Positions 7,089 through 15,735 are shown, counted from the first letter of the stretch. The stretch: 64,000 nucleotides of DNA from Candidatus Zixiibacteriota bacterium (GCA_030615745.1 JAUWYR010000007.1:1-64000); one strand, 5' to 3'. The notes: generated by a model from the sequence alone, not told the origin. Translations and numbers: made by a program.

Positions 7089-8300
7089 TTAATATTCATA
7101 CCACTTCGATTGAATAGCCAATAAAAGACCCATCAAAACCCAAAAGGTAATCATAGAGGAACCCCCATAGCTCACAAAAGGCAAAGGAAGTCCAGTAACA
7201 GGGAGAATCCCCAAAGCCATTCCAATATTCACAACCATCTGAAAAGCAAAAATTGAACTGATACCAATTGCGACATAGCTTGCGAATGTGTTTCTTGCTT
7301 TGCGTGCAATCTGGACACCTTTAAATATTATAAAAGAAAAAAGGATTATCAAAATAATTGCTCCTAAAAATCCGAATTCCTCTCCTAAAACCGAGAAGAC
7401 AAAATCGTTGTGTTGAGCAGGTAAAAAATCGAGTTTGGTCTGGGTTCCATGCAAAAAGCCTTTGCCAAAAAGTCCACCAGAGCCGATTGCTACCTTGGAC
7501 TGGATCACCTGATACCCAGCTCCATAAGGGTCTACCCCCGGATCAAGAAAGACCAATATCCTGTTTCTCTGATATTGATGAAGATTGTTCCAGAACAGCT
7601 GAGCAATTGATCCAACAGCTAAATTTGTGAACAAACTCGCCATCGAGAACAAAAAGTTGGGTCGAAGATGATACAAAAGTAAAATCAAGAGAAGAAAAAA
7701 GATTGCCCAGATTAAGATGTGGGGATGTAAGGCACAAATTAGACTAAAAAGGGGAGCCACTATCAAAGCTAAGTACAGGATTGGCACACCTGACCAGAAA
7801 AGCATCACAAAAAATACAAAAAGAAAAACCAAAGAGGTTCCAAGGTCAGGCTGGCGAAGGACCAATAAAAAGGGGAATAAAACAAAAAAAAGAGCAATGC
7901 TTATCCAACTAAAGCTGTAAATCGACCTTTTCGAATAGGTCAAAAATCTGGCTAAAGCCAAAACAAAAGCAACCTTCAAAAGTTCAGATGGCTGAAAAGT
8001 GAAAGGTCCAAAACTAAACCATCGAGAAGAACCTACTATAAAAAGAGCTAAAAGTAAAGCTATCCCTATCTCATAATAAACATAAGAAAAGACGTCGTGA
8101 AATCTTAAAGGAATAAAAAACAAAATCCCTGCTATTATAATTCCAAAAAATATCCAAAAAATCTGTTTTAAATAAAAAGTCTGTTCAAAAGGAGAAGATG
8201 AGTTGTGTTTCGCACTATAGATTAAAAAAACACCTATGACGCAAAGAAGAAAAGCAGCAAAAAAAAGCAAAAGGTCTAAATCTTGATTTTTAATCTTCAT
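7089..8300 (-). CDS. rodA: Rod-shape peptidoglycan polymerase RodA
   Basis: 403 residues, SEDS-family glycosyltransferase with about ten membrane segments. It polymerises lipid II for lateral wall synthesis with the class B PBP encoded just upstream. Conserved blocks: FGPFTFQPSELLK, LRQPDLGTSLVF, KVAIGSGGLFGKGF, LPAQHNDFVFSVLGEE and LPFVSYGGSSM. It starts 10 bp after the PBP2 stop, so the two are probably cotranscribed. The context (mreC, mreD, PBP2) separates it from the division SEDS protein FtsW at 36275-37408. Confidence 0.93.
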   Translation of the reverse strand: MKIKNQDLDLLLFFAAFLLCVIGVFLIYSAKHNSSSPFEQTFYLKQIFWIFFGIIIAGILFFIPLRFHDVFSYVYYEIGIALLLALFIVGSSRWFSFGPFTFQPSELLKVAFVLALARFLTYSKRSIYSFSWISIALFFVLFPFLLVLRQPDLGTSLVFLFVFFVMLFWSGVPILYLALIVAPLFSLICALHPHILIWAIFFLLLILLLYHLRPNFLFSMASLFTNLAVGSIAQLFWNNLHQYQRNRILVFLDPGVDPYGAGYQVIQSKVAIGSGGLFGKGFLHGTQTKLDFLPAQHNDFVFSVLGEEFGFLGAIILIILFSFIIFKGVQIARKARNTFASYVAIGISSIFAFQMVVNIGMALGILPVTGLPLPFVSYGGSSMITFWVLMGLLLAIQSKWYEY

Positions 8301-8310
8301 CTCAATTCTT

Positions 8311-10128
8311 TTAAAAACCTCCCACTTTTTGCTCAGGGACTTTAACCATCACATCTTTTTTAGCTTTCTTATCGAAATATTTCTTGAAAATAATCTTTGC
8401 TATGGGTGCTGCCACCTCGCCACCGTGACCACCATTTTCTATAAGCACATAAACTAAAATCTCAGGGCCTTTAGCTGGAGCAAAGCCAACAAAGGATGCA
8501 TGGGGCTTTCCATAAGGATTTTCAGTAGTCCCTGTCTTTCCGCCAACAACAACCTCCTTCATCTTGGCAGCTACACCTGTTCCTTTGGGATGATTTACCA
8601 CTCCAACCAGAGCATCTTTTAAAAATCTTAGTGTTTTAGTTGAAAAAGGAAGTGTCAACAATAAATTTGGGTTATTGATTATCCTTTTGTCTTTTTCAAT
8701 TAACTCTTTGAGTAGATGAGGATAGTAGACCTCACCGTTATTAACAAGACCACAAAAAAAACTTGCTAAACCGATCGGGGTTAAAACGATCTCCCCCTGT
8801 CCAATACTTAAATTGATCACCAAATTCTTAACCCAGTTACCCTCCCCATATTTTTTTTTGTAAAATTTGAGTGTTGGAATAAAACCCTTTTGCTCATAGG
8901 GCAAATCCACTTTCAGCACTCTATCCAAGCCACATTTTTTTGCGTATTCTGACCATTTCTCCAGACCCAATTTTAAGCCGAGTTGATAAAAGTAAACATC
9001 ACAGGAAAAGACAATCGCTTCTTTAAGGTCTATTTTTCCATGACCCTCAGGCCTCCAGCAATGAAATGCTCTGTTCCCAAAGTAAAAAACCCCTTTGCAA
9101 GGTGAAAGAAAAGTATTTGGCTCAATTATTTTCTCCTCCAAGGCTGCTGCTGCAGTGAGAAGTTTCAGAGTGGAACCTGGAGGATAAAGCCCCTGAGTAC
9201 ATCTGTTGAGCAAAGGTCTTTTAGGATCGTTTATAAGCTCCTCCCACTTTTTTTCTGTCAAAACCCCACTGAACAGATTGGAATCAAAGCCGGGCTTGCT
9301 CACCATCGCCAATATCTCCCCTGTTTTTGGATCCATCGCAATCACACATCCACTGGAATAAGGTTCTAAAGCATCCTCGGCTGCGTTTTGTAAATCCAAA
9401 TCAATGGTTAAAACTAAATCAGAACCCTTGACTGGTAAATCAGGTTTTTTTTCCTCAAGCTCACCTAAAATTTTTCCAACTGCGCTAACCTCAAAGTATT
9501 TAACTCCATTCTTACCCCTGAGGTCTTGGTCATATTTTTTCTCAATCCCCTCTATTCCAAAAAGTTCAGGGTCTTCTGTTTTAATAGAATCATTTATCTG
9601 AGCTGGTTTCTTTCCAACATAGCCCAATAAGTTTCCAGTCCAATCCCTTTTGGGATATTTTCTTTTCAACTCCGTCTCAAAAAACACTCCAGCTAAATCT
9701 TCGTTTTTCTCCTCGATTATGCATAAAGTGGCGAAGTCAACATCCCTTTTCAACTTTATTGCTTGGAACCTTTTAGGCCATCCAACCTCTAACTTTTTCT
9801 CTAAATAGGATTTCTCCAAACTTAAAATAGAAGAGAGTTTTAAGATGACCTCCCTTTGCTTTTCATCTTTCACCTGATAGGGAAAAACAGAGATTGTATA
9901 AGAGGGACCATTGGATACTAAGACCTTCCCTTCTCTATCATAGATAATTCCCCTTGGCGCAATCAGGGCAACTGGATGAATTCTGTTTCCCTCAGAGATA
10001 CCTCTGTAATAAGAGCTTTTGATTATCTGAAGCTGGAATAATCGAAAAAAGATCACACTCATCAAAAATACTATTGTGTATATTAAAACTTTGCTTCTTA
10101 TTTCCTTTGTATATTCTGAAAGCTTCAT
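8311..10128 (-). CDS. mrdA: Penicillin-binding protein 2 (elongation transpeptidase)
   Basis: 605 residues. A class B PBP that cross-links peptidoglycan during elongation. One N-terminal membrane anchor (residues ~15-35) is followed by the dimerisation region (PRGIIYDREGKVL) and the transpeptidase domain, with active-site PPGSTLKL (SxxK), SCD (as in PBP2-type SxD) and GGKTGTTENP. It sits 3 bp downstream of mreD and 10 bp upstream of rodA, the standard elongasome arrangement. The length is normal. Confidence 0.94.
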   Translation of the reverse strand: MKLSEYTKEIRSKVLIYTIVFLMSVIFFRLFQLQIIKSSYYRGISEGNRIHPVALIAPRGIIYDREGKVLVSNGPSYTISVFPYQVKDEKQREVILKLSSILSLEKSYLEKKLEVGWPKRFQAIKLKRDVDFATLCIIEEKNEDLAGVFFETELKRKYPKRDWTGNLLGYVGKKPAQINDSIKTEDPELFGIEGIEKKYDQDLRGKNGVKYFEVSAVGKILGELEEKKPDLPVKGSDLVLTIDLDLQNAAEDALEPYSSGCVIAMDPKTGEILAMVSKPGFDSNLFSGVLTEKKWEELINDPKRPLLNRCTQGLYPPGSTLKLLTAAAALEEKIIEPNTFLSPCKGVFYFGNRAFHCWRPEGHGKIDLKEAIVFSCDVYFYQLGLKLGLEKWSEYAKKCGLDRVLKVDLPYEQKGFIPTLKFYKKKYGEGNWVKNLVINLSIGQGEIVLTPIGLASFFCGLVNNGEVYYPHLLKELIEKDKRIINNPNLLLTLPFSTKTLRFLKDALVGVVNHPKGTGVAAKMKEVVVGGKTGTTENPYGKPHASFVGFAPAKGPEILVYVLIENGGHGGEVAAPIAKIIFKKYFDKKAKKDVMVKVPEQKVGGF

Positions 10129-10131
10129 TTT

Positions 10132-10638
10132 TTAAGTCAATTTAATAGAAGTTCTTTTAGGCAGGATAAAAAGGATAAACCCCCACAAAGAAGTATATAA
10201 GCCGGATAAAAAAGAGCTATACCACAAAACCTCAAAAGTCTTTTGCAGATCAAAGCCAGTGGATAAAAGATAATAAAGGAGGTCGTTGAAAAGGACCGAA
10301 AGAAACAAGATGATAACTTTTGAAAAGATACTTTCCAAAAATAAAGTCTCTTTAAAATTTCCAACAGAAAATCCTATAAAACACTTTATTAACGCGCCCA
10401 GACCAAGAAAATGGGGGGTGAAAATATCCAAAATAAGCCCAACCCAAAAACCAAATAAAGCTCCATCTTTTGAACCTTTAAGAATAGCTAAATATACTAT
10501 GACCAAAATGGGTAAATCAAATTTCACCCCATTTATTTTAAAAAGTTCCAAAAAGAAACTCTGATAAAGAACAATCAAAAAAAGGATTAGAGCCAAAAAA
10601 AGGATTTTCTGATAAATTAAATTTTTGCCTAAAGCCAT
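10132..10638 (-). CDS. mreD: Rod-shape determining protein MreD
   Basis: 168 residues, strongly hydrophobic with about five membrane segments. It is a small elongasome membrane protein. It is recognised mainly by position, 3 bp from both mreC and mrdA, and by the segment GALFGFWVGLILDIF, which is typical of the family. The sequence is otherwise poorly conserved, as usual for MreD. Confidence 0.85.
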   Translation of the reverse strand: MALGKNLIYQKILFLALILFLIVLYQSFFLELFKINGVKFDLPILVIVYLAILKGSKDGALFGFWVGLILDIFTPHFLGLGALIKCFIGFSVGNFKETLFLESIFSKVIILFLSVLFNDLLYYLLSTGFDLQKTFEVLWYSSFLSGLYTSLWGFILFILPKRTSIKLT

Positions 10639-10641
10639 ATA

Positions 10642-11448
10642 TTAATCTCTCTTTTCAGATTCAAGCACAAACAACTCCTCTAATTGGTTGAAGTCAACTC
10701 CTGATTTCACAAGAATCGATTTAAAAAATTCTCCTTCCTTTTCCCCTCCTACCTTTTTAACCTTTCCGATCTCGAGCCCGGCAGGAAATACCCCTCCCAG
10801 CCCAGAGGAGATGATTTTGTCATCCACCTTTACATCTTCTTCAAAAGGGACATTATCCAGTCTCAAAAGATTTCCTTCAGAGCCTCGAATGATCCCATGA
10901 ACCCTGCTTCTCTGAGCCAATACAGCTACTCTGCAGTTAGGGTGAAGAAGAAGCTCCACCCAACAACTCCCTTTTTTTACCTCTGTTACTTTTCCAACAA
11001 GCCCTTTCATATTTATAACAGGCAGATTTTTTTTAACACCTTCTTTTTCTCCGATATCAAGCATCACAGTATAGCTTTTTCGATTAGGCTCCAAAGCCAC
11101 AACCTCAGCCGGAATCACCTTAAATTCCGAATATTCCGATTTGGACTTAAATTGCAAAAGTTCTCTTAGGCGGAGATTTTCAAGACTCTCCTCCTTTGCC
11201 TTGAGGTTTTCAAGCTTTAGCTGGATCAAGGCTTCACTTAATCTCTTATTCTCTTGACTAACCTGATAGAGCTCCCTTAATTTAAAATTGAGTTGATAAA
11301 AAGGAGAATAAACGAAAGTGAATGTCAAATCAGAGATTTCCCTTTTATATGAATTTGGAAGAACTAAAAGGAGCAAGGAGAAAACCAGATAGGGCAAAAG
11401 AACCTGTTTTTTATTACCTCTTATTAAAAAAGATTTAATCCAGCTCAT
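10642..11448 (-). CDS. mreC: Rod-shape determining protein MreC
   Basis: 268 residues. Bitopic protein linking the cytoplasmic cytoskeleton to the periplasmic elongasome. One N-terminal membrane segment (residues ~18-32), a coiled coil rich in Glu, Leu and Lys (~60-100), then the beta-rich MreC core with VIPAEVVALEPN, VINMKGLVGKV and ISSGLGGVFPAGLEIG. It is the first gene of the mreC-mreD-mrdA-rodA-lgt-comF run. Unusually, mreB is not upstream; the next region is a repeat and the methyltransferase island. Confidence 0.93.
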   Translation of the reverse strand: MSWIKSFLIRGNKKQVLLPYLVFSLLLLVLPNSYKREISDLTFTFVYSPFYQLNFKLRELYQVSQENKRLSEALIQLKLENLKAKEESLENLRLRELLQFKSKSEYSEFKVIPAEVVALEPNRKSYTVMLDIGEKEGVKKNLPVINMKGLVGKVTEVKKGSCWVELLLHPNCRVAVLAQRSRVHGIIRGSEGNLLRLDNVPFEEDVKVDDKIISSGLGGVFPAGLEIGKVKKVGGEKEGEFFKSILVKSGVDFNQLEELFVLESEKRD

Positions 11449-11476
11449 CCTATATAAAAGTGGTTTTTAAAAAATA

Positions 11477-11596
11477 TTGGAGTGTAAACCTCAATGATTT
11501 TGTTTTTCAAAGACTTTACAGTAAAGCTAAAGCTTTATCATCAATCTCTTGATCCATATGGAGATGCCGAAGGTCAAGAGACTTCGCACACTCCAA
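11477..11596. repeat. 120-bp multi-hairpin palindrome of the GGAGTGTAAA family
   Basis: The outer repeat TTGGAGTGT (11477-11485) / ACACTCCAA (11588-11596) is perfect. Inside are CTTTAC/GTAAAG and TCTCTTGA/TCAAGAGA hairpins. Relatives are at 46764-46829 and 57330-57420. It fills most of the gap upstream of mreC. Confidence 0.75.
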
Positions 11597-11769
11597 AAGA
11601 AACCTTACAAGTTTGAATTTTTTTATATTTTTTAAAAACTTGATTCAATTTCCCTTAAAAGTATAGCTTTGGAGAAAATCTACTTTATGTAATCAATTGT
11701 TTGATCAAAGTTTTCGTTTTTCCTTGTTGTAATCCCGAACGATTTTGAAAGATAAAAAATCTTTTTTTA

Positions 11770-11823
11770 TCATTCAACTAAATCGAGCATCTCTAAAAGC
11801 TCTCTCAAGCAGTTAAAAGACGC
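11770..11823 (-). pseudogene. Remnant of a second PTS EIIA gene 3' end
   Basis: The minus strand reads NCLRELLEMLDLVE-stop, closely matching the last residues of the intact EIIA gene at 14061-14513 (KELLEILDSVE-stop). The DNA matches too: about 13 identical bases across the stop codon, then a run of ten (TCTAAAAGCT) further in. The copies lie at the two ends of the methyltransferase island, suggesting integration at, or recombination with, the EIIA gene end. Confidence 0.6.
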
Positions 11824-11839
11824 ATTAAATGAATGTAAT

Positions 11840-12235
11840 TCATCCTCCTATTATTCCTAAAAGTTCAGATAATGTTTTATAAAAACGTCTTTCAAAGATT
11901 TCTTGATCTATCCTTGTAAATTTCCATTTTTTGTCAGTCAAATCCGTGACGTCCTCACACACATCAGCTTTGTCGAAATTGTTGGTTCTGCATTCTATTA
12001 CTACTTTTTCAACTTCTTCCATTGTTACCGGAGCGTTCAAAGGTCCCACGTGAACTGCTCTATCACCTTTTCTACCGTGCAAATATCTGAAACCAGTCAA
12101 AACCTGAGCCTGGTAGAGTTTTAGCATAAAGGCGAGGTATTCATCCTCTTTTTTCTGCCAGTAAACGGTTTCATAATTTCCAATGTTCCATAGCTCGAAA
12201 GGTCGGGCAGGCTTTCCGTAGTTCTTATTTTTCAT
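11840..12235 (-). CDS. C-terminal part of a split DNA methyltransferase
   Basis: 131 residues. The first ~90 residues (GKPARPFELWNIGNYE, then HVGPLNAPVTMEEVEK) resemble the region that normally follows the catalytic domain in one group of N4/N6 methyltransferases. Here it is a separate gene, parted from the catalytic part (12882-13976) by the MNT-HEPN pair. After about residue 95 (KADV) the sequence no longer looks like that family, so the tail may be truncated or recombined. The ATG lies inside the last codons of hepT (11-bp overlap), so translation is probably coupled. It could be a subunit that works with the N-terminal part, or a dead remnant. Confidence 0.6.
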   Translation of the reverse strand: MKNKNYGKPARPFELWNIGNYETVYWQKKEDEYLAFMLKLYQAQVLTGFRYLHGRKGDRAVHVGPLNAPVTMEEVEKVVIECRTNNFDKADVCEDVTDLTDKKWKFTRIDQEIFERRFYKTLSELLGIIGG

Positions 12236-12581
12236 CTTCAGACTCCCCTTTTAGCACTTCCTGAATTTTCACAACTAAGTCTGGAATTTTATTTTGAATT
12301 ATATCCCATAAAATTTCATTGTCTACTCCAAAATATCCATGGATGACTATATCTCTCAAACCTACAATCTTCCTCCACTCAATCTTGGGATATTTTTGTC
12401 TTATTTCATCTGGTAGATTTTTAGTTGCTTCGCCAATTATCTCAAGGTTTCTAACCACTGCATCTATTAGCATCTGGTCTTTTGTAAATTCCTCAAATGA
12501 TTTACCTCCGGTATAATCCAATATTCTATTGGCACAATCCCTGATATCAGTAATAAAGAGTTTATAATCTCTTTTAGGCAT
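12225..12581 (-). CDS. hepT: HEPN-domain toxin HepT (DUF86)
   Basis: 118 residues. HepT-type HEPN ribonuclease toxin, neutralised by its MNT partner through AMPylation of a Tyr next to the active site. The motif RDIVIHGY matches the RX4HXY active-site signature exactly, with Arg, His and the modifiable Tyr all present. NLEIIGEATKNLP is the typical DUF86 helix. It overlaps mntA by 8 bp and the downstream methyltransferase fragment by 11 bp. Key residues are intact, so it should be functional. Confidence 0.9.
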   Translation of the reverse strand: MPKRDYKLFITDIRDCANRILDYTGGKSFEEFTKDQMLIDAVVRNLEIIGEATKNLPDEIRQKYPKIEWRKIVGLRDIVIHGYFGVDNEILWDIIQNKIPDLVVKIQEVLKGESEDEK

Positions 12582-12885
12582 AAGTTACCTCTGATAAAAT
12601 ATTTTGCTTTATTTCATCCCTTATTGTTGTTTTGATCACCAAATCAATCTTTGAGTTTAATATTTCTTCAAGGAAAAATTTAAGCTCCATATAGTTATCA
12701 AATGTTTTATAGCCATCTTCAAACTCAACCAGGATATCTATATCACTTTCCTCTCTCTGCTCACCTCTAACATAAGACCCAAAAACACCTATTTCCCTAA
12801 TCTTAAATTTCTCTTTAATATTGATACTATGAAGTCTTAAAATTTTAATTATCTCACTTATAGATTTTGCCTTCCTACCTCTCAT
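12574..12885 (-). CDS. mntA: MntA-type minimal nucleotidyltransferase antitoxin
   Basis: 103 residues. It is expected to transfer AMP from ATP to the Tyr of HepT, blocking the toxin. GSYVRGEQREESDID fits the GSX10DXD catalytic motif with both Asp residues. A helix-turn-like start (ISEIIKILRLHSINI) precedes it. Its ATG overlaps the TGA of the upstream methyltransferase part (ATGA), and its end overlaps hepT by 8 bp. The order antitoxin then toxin is standard for the pair. Confidence 0.9.
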   Translation of the reverse strand: MRGRKAKSISEIIKILRLHSINIKEKFKIREIGVFGSYVRGEQREESDIDILVEFEDGYKTFDNYMELKFFLEEILNSKIDLVIKTTIRDEIKQNILSEVTYA

Positions 12886-13976
12886 TTTCCTTGCTCCTCA
12901 TCCACTAAATCCTTCGAATTATGAATATCCAAAAGCCTTTTTCTTGTAACCTGAATGGCAAATTTGGATAGATCAGACCCTATCCATCTTCTTCCAAGTT
13001 TTTCCGCAACTGCTAAGGTTGTGCCTGAGCCACAGAAGAAGTCTGCAATAATGTCGCCGGGGTCAGAAGAAGCAAGGATAATGCGTTTCAAGAGGGCTTC
13101 GGGTTTTTGGGTTTGAAAATCCAAAATTTCACCGTGGATATAGCCTATAGTTGCTACATCAGTCCACCAATCTTCTGGTAATTTCCCTCTCTTATCCAAT
13201 GCCATAAGATATTCGTCATCTTTTCGCCCTGTTAATGTAGTCCGTCCTGTTGCTAAGCTTGATTTTTTATAAGGCACTCTAAGTAAATCAATATTAAAAA
13301 CATACTTCTCTGATTTAGTGTATCGAAATATTATATCGTGTTTATCAGGAAAATCTCTACTTTGTCGTGATGGTCCTGTATAACACCATACTATCTCATT
13401 TCTGCAATTTGTCCATCCAAACACCTCATCCATCATTACCTTAACATAATGACCCACATGCCAATCTAAATGCACATAAATAGAACCATTCTCAGCCAGA
13501 AGTTCCCTCATCAAAACCAATCGCTCATACATATACTTGAGATAGGAGGCAATCCCGCCGCTCCAGGTATCTTTGTAAGCCCTCTCTTCTATAATAGAAG
13601 GTTCTTTTTCTATTCTTTCATCCCCAAGTTTTGTTCTTACAGTAAAATCCGCTCCCGTGAAAAATGGAGGATCAATATAGATGAGATTAATCTTTCCAGC
13701 CCAACCCTGCTTTATCAATGACGACATAACAAATTTGTTGTCGCCCCAGATTAAAAGATTTTTCCAGTCCTTAGGATAGTTTTTAGGATATTCACTTTTG
13801 GGATAAAATTCCTTTCCAAGCTCTTCTTCATATTCTTTCATCCTCGGTTCATTTATGGACTCTATCGTTTGAAAAGGAAGATTGGGTTTTTCTACCGGGA
13901 ATTTTTCACCCAGATCAATCCTATCCAATTTGTCAGCCCAGATAAGCTCTACAAATTTTTTATTATTCCTGTTCAT
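12882..13976 (-). CDS. Site-specific adenine/cytosine-N4 DNA methyltransferase, N-terminal catalytic part
   Basis: 364 residues. The S-adenosylmethionine methyltransferase motifs are in beta-class order: DPPF (residues ~102-105, catalytic motif IV), then DFFCGSGTT (~312-320, motif I, cofactor binding). RRWIGSDLSKFAI and VTRKRLLDI complete the fold. It ends soon after the catalytic fold; family members usually continue into a C-terminal region that here is encoded separately at 11840-12235. No restriction endonuclease is adjacent, so this may be an orphan methylase or part of a defence or mobile module. The start is ATG 13976 with AAAGGG upstream; a TTG at 14009 is possible. Confidence 0.85.
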   Translation of the reverse strand: MNRNNKKFVELIWADKLDRIDLGEKFPVEKPNLPFQTIESINEPRMKEYEEELGKEFYPKSEYPKNYPKDWKNLLIWGDNKFVMSSLIKQGWAGKINLIYIDPPFFTGADFTVRTKLGDERIEKEPSIIEERAYKDTWSGGIASYLKYMYERLVLMRELLAENGSIYVHLDWHVGHYVKVMMDEVFGWTNCRNEIVWCYTGPSRQSRDFPDKHDIIFRYTKSEKYVFNIDLLRVPYKKSSLATGRTTLTGRKDDEYLMALDKRGKLPEDWWTDVATIGYIHGEILDFQTQKPEALLKRIILASSDPGDIIADFFCGSGTTLAVAEKLGRRWIGSDLSKFAIQVTRKRLLDIHNSKDLVDEEQGK

Positions 13977-14060
13977 ATCGTAAGACCCTTTGCATTCCCC
14001 TCCCTTCAATTACCCTACTTCTAAACCAACTTTTTAATTTGCCTGTAGCCGATTACTTTA

Positions 14061-14513
14061 TCATTCAACTGAATCTAAAATTTCTAAAAGCTCCTTGGGA
14101 CTTTTTATCTTTAACAGCTTCTCTCTGTTCTCCTCGCTTTTCATAATATACGAAAGTCTTGCCATAACATTCAAATGGGAACCTATTGCATCCTCTGGAG
14201 CAGCTATAAGGAAAAAAAGGTGCACCAGCTTTTTATCCATGGCATCGAAATCAATCCCTTGGTCAGATCTTCCGAAAGAGATCACAATTCCTTTAACCGC
14301 CTTACTTTTTGCATGGGGAAAAGCAACACCATACCCCACTCCAGTGGTAACAAGTTTTTCCCTTTCCAAAACCGCTTTTAAAAGCTCATTTTTATCCTTT
14401 ACCAATTTGGACTTCGATGCTAAATTCACAAGCTCTTCAATTACCGCATCTTTTTCTTTTGATTTCAACTCAAAAGATATCAGCCCCTCATCACAAAACC
14501 TGGATAATTTCAT
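14061..14513 (-). CDS. PTS EIIA-type phosphocarrier domain protein (fructose/nitrogen type)
   Basis: 150 residues, a single EIIA domain of the fructose/mannitol (PtsN-like) type. The phospho-accepting His lies in GVGYGVAFPHAKSKAVKG. LVHLFFLIAAPEDAIGSHL and the C-terminal KSPKELLEILD are typical. A stand-alone domain like this usually has a regulatory role, but no EIIB or EIIC gene is here to decide. A degenerate copy of its last ~17 codons lies at 11770-11823 on the far side of the methyltransferase island. Confidence 0.88.
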   Translation of the reverse strand: MKLSRFCDEGLISFELKSKEKDAVIEELVNLASKSKLVKDKNELLKAVLEREKLVTTGVGYGVAFPHAKSKAVKGIVISFGRSDQGIDFDAMDKKLVHLFFLIAAPEDAIGSHLNVMARLSYIMKSEENREKLLKIKSPKELLEILDSVE

Positions 14514-14534
14514 CTGATTTAACCTCCGTATTTT

Positions 14535-14699
14535 TCAAAACTTTTCAGCTTCATCAATAAGCAAAACTGGTATATCACCATCTATCCTGTACTTCAATCT
14601 GCAGTTATTGCACAAAAGCTTTTGTTCCTTTCTATCATACTCTAACTTTTTTTTACATTTAGGACAAGCTAAAAGTTCAAGTAATTCCGAATCGAGCAT
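14535..14699 (-). CDS. Trm112-like zinc-ribbon protein
   Basis: 54 residues, too short for many gene callers. It begins MLDSELLELLACPKCKKKLE and continues with LLCNNCRLKYRIDGDIPVLL, giving two CxxC pairs and the RIDGDIPVLLIDEA ending that characterise Trm112p-like (UPF0434) proteins. In other organisms such proteins activate methyltransferases; the partner here is unknown. It lies between EIIA and accA, 18 bp upstream of nothing coding and on the same strand, so it is probably cotranscribed with accA. Confidence 0.85.
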   Translation of the reverse strand: MLDSELLELLACPKCKKKLEYDRKEQKLLCNNCRLKYRIDGDIPVLLIDEAEKF

Positions 14700-14717
14700 T
14701 TTTTCTCTTTTCGTTCG

Positions 14718-15680
14718 TTATATTTCCTCAATAAATTGCCCCATTTTCCTGAATTTCTCAATTCTTTTTTCAAGAAGTTGTTCTTTGGAAAGTCCTTTCA
14801 ACTCCTTCAATGCAAATAGTATCTCCTCTTTTAAAATTTGAGCTTGCTTAAGGTAGTCTCTATGAGCCCCACCCAAAGGTTCTGGGATGATTTTATCGAT
14901 CACTCCTATCTCCAGCAGGTGCGGTGCGGTGAGTTTTAAAGCCTCTGCTGCCTGAGGAGATTTAGAGACATCTCTCCACAAAATAGATGCGCACCCCTCT
15001 GGTGAGATCACCGAGTACCAGGAGTTCTCGAGCATAAAAATCTTATCACCAACTCCAATCCCCAAAGCGCCCCCACTTGCTCCCTCGCCCACAATATTTA
15101 TTATAATAGGAACTGGAATACGAGACATCTCCTTCAGATTTTTTGCGATAGCTTCAGCCTGTCCCCTTTCCTCTGCCCCTATTCCTGGATAGGCTCCTGG
15201 GGTATCGATCAAGATAATTATAGCCTTATCAAACTTAGCAGAAAGCAACATCAAGCGCAATGCTTTACGGTATCCCTCAGGATGCATCATCCCGAAGTTG
15301 CGAAAAAGCTTTTGTTTTGTATCCTTTCCTTTCTCTTGACCAATAATCACAACAGGTTCCCCATCCAGCTTAGCAAAGCCTCCCACAACAGCTTTATCAT
15401 CAGCAAAAGCTCTATCACCGTGAAGCTCAACAAAATCTGTGGTCATCAAATTTATATAATCTAAAGAATGGGGTCTTTGAGGATGGCGCGCTAACTGCAC
15501 TCTCTGCCAAGGAGAAAGATTGGAATAGACATCTTTTTGAAGTTTTTTTAGCGTCTCCTCTAAAGCCTCTATCTCCCGAGAGATCTCAACATTCTTATCT
15601 TTCGCAAAATCCTTCATATCCTTTATTTTTCTCTCGAGCTCTATAACAGGTCGCTCGAAATCTAAGAATTGCCCATTCAT
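14718..15680 (-). CDS. accA: Acetyl-CoA carboxylase carboxyltransferase subunit alpha
   Basis: 320 residues, normal length. It forms the carboxyltransferase with AccD and makes malonyl-CoA, the first committed step of fatty acid synthesis. Blocks: PWQRVQLARHPQRPHSLDYI, ELHGDRAFADDKAVVGGFA, GMMHPEGYRKALRLM, DTPGAYPGIGAEERGQAEAI and GEGASGGALGIGVGD. accD is not in the window. It is followed on the minus strand by the Trm112-like gene. Confidence 0.96.
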   Translation of the reverse strand: MNGQFLDFERPVIELERKIKDMKDFAKDKNVEISREIEALEETLKKLQKDVYSNLSPWQRVQLARHPQRPHSLDYINLMTTDFVELHGDRAFADDKAVVGGFAKLDGEPVVIIGQEKGKDTKQKLFRNFGMMHPEGYRKALRLMLLSAKFDKAIIILIDTPGAYPGIGAEERGQAEAIAKNLKEMSRIPVPIIINIVGEGASGGALGIGVGDKIFMLENSWYSVISPEGCASILWRDVSKSPQAAEALKLTAPHLLEIGVIDKIIPEPLGGAHRDYLKQAQILKEEILFALKELKGLSKEQLLEKRIEKFRKMGQFIEEI

Positions 15681-15685
15681 ATTCT

Positions 15686-15730
15686 ATCTCTTGATCTTCG
15701 ATCTCTTGATCTTCGATGAATCCTTAGGAT
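15686..15730. repeat. 15-bp tandem pair plus GAATCCTT repeat
   Basis: ATCTCTTGATCTTCG is repeated twice (15686-15715), followed by ATGAATCCTTAGGAT. Positions 15701-15730 match 35743-35772 inside murG at 29 of 30 bases. It sits between accA and the glycosyltransferase gene. Confidence 0.85.
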
Positions 15731-15735
15731 TTTAA

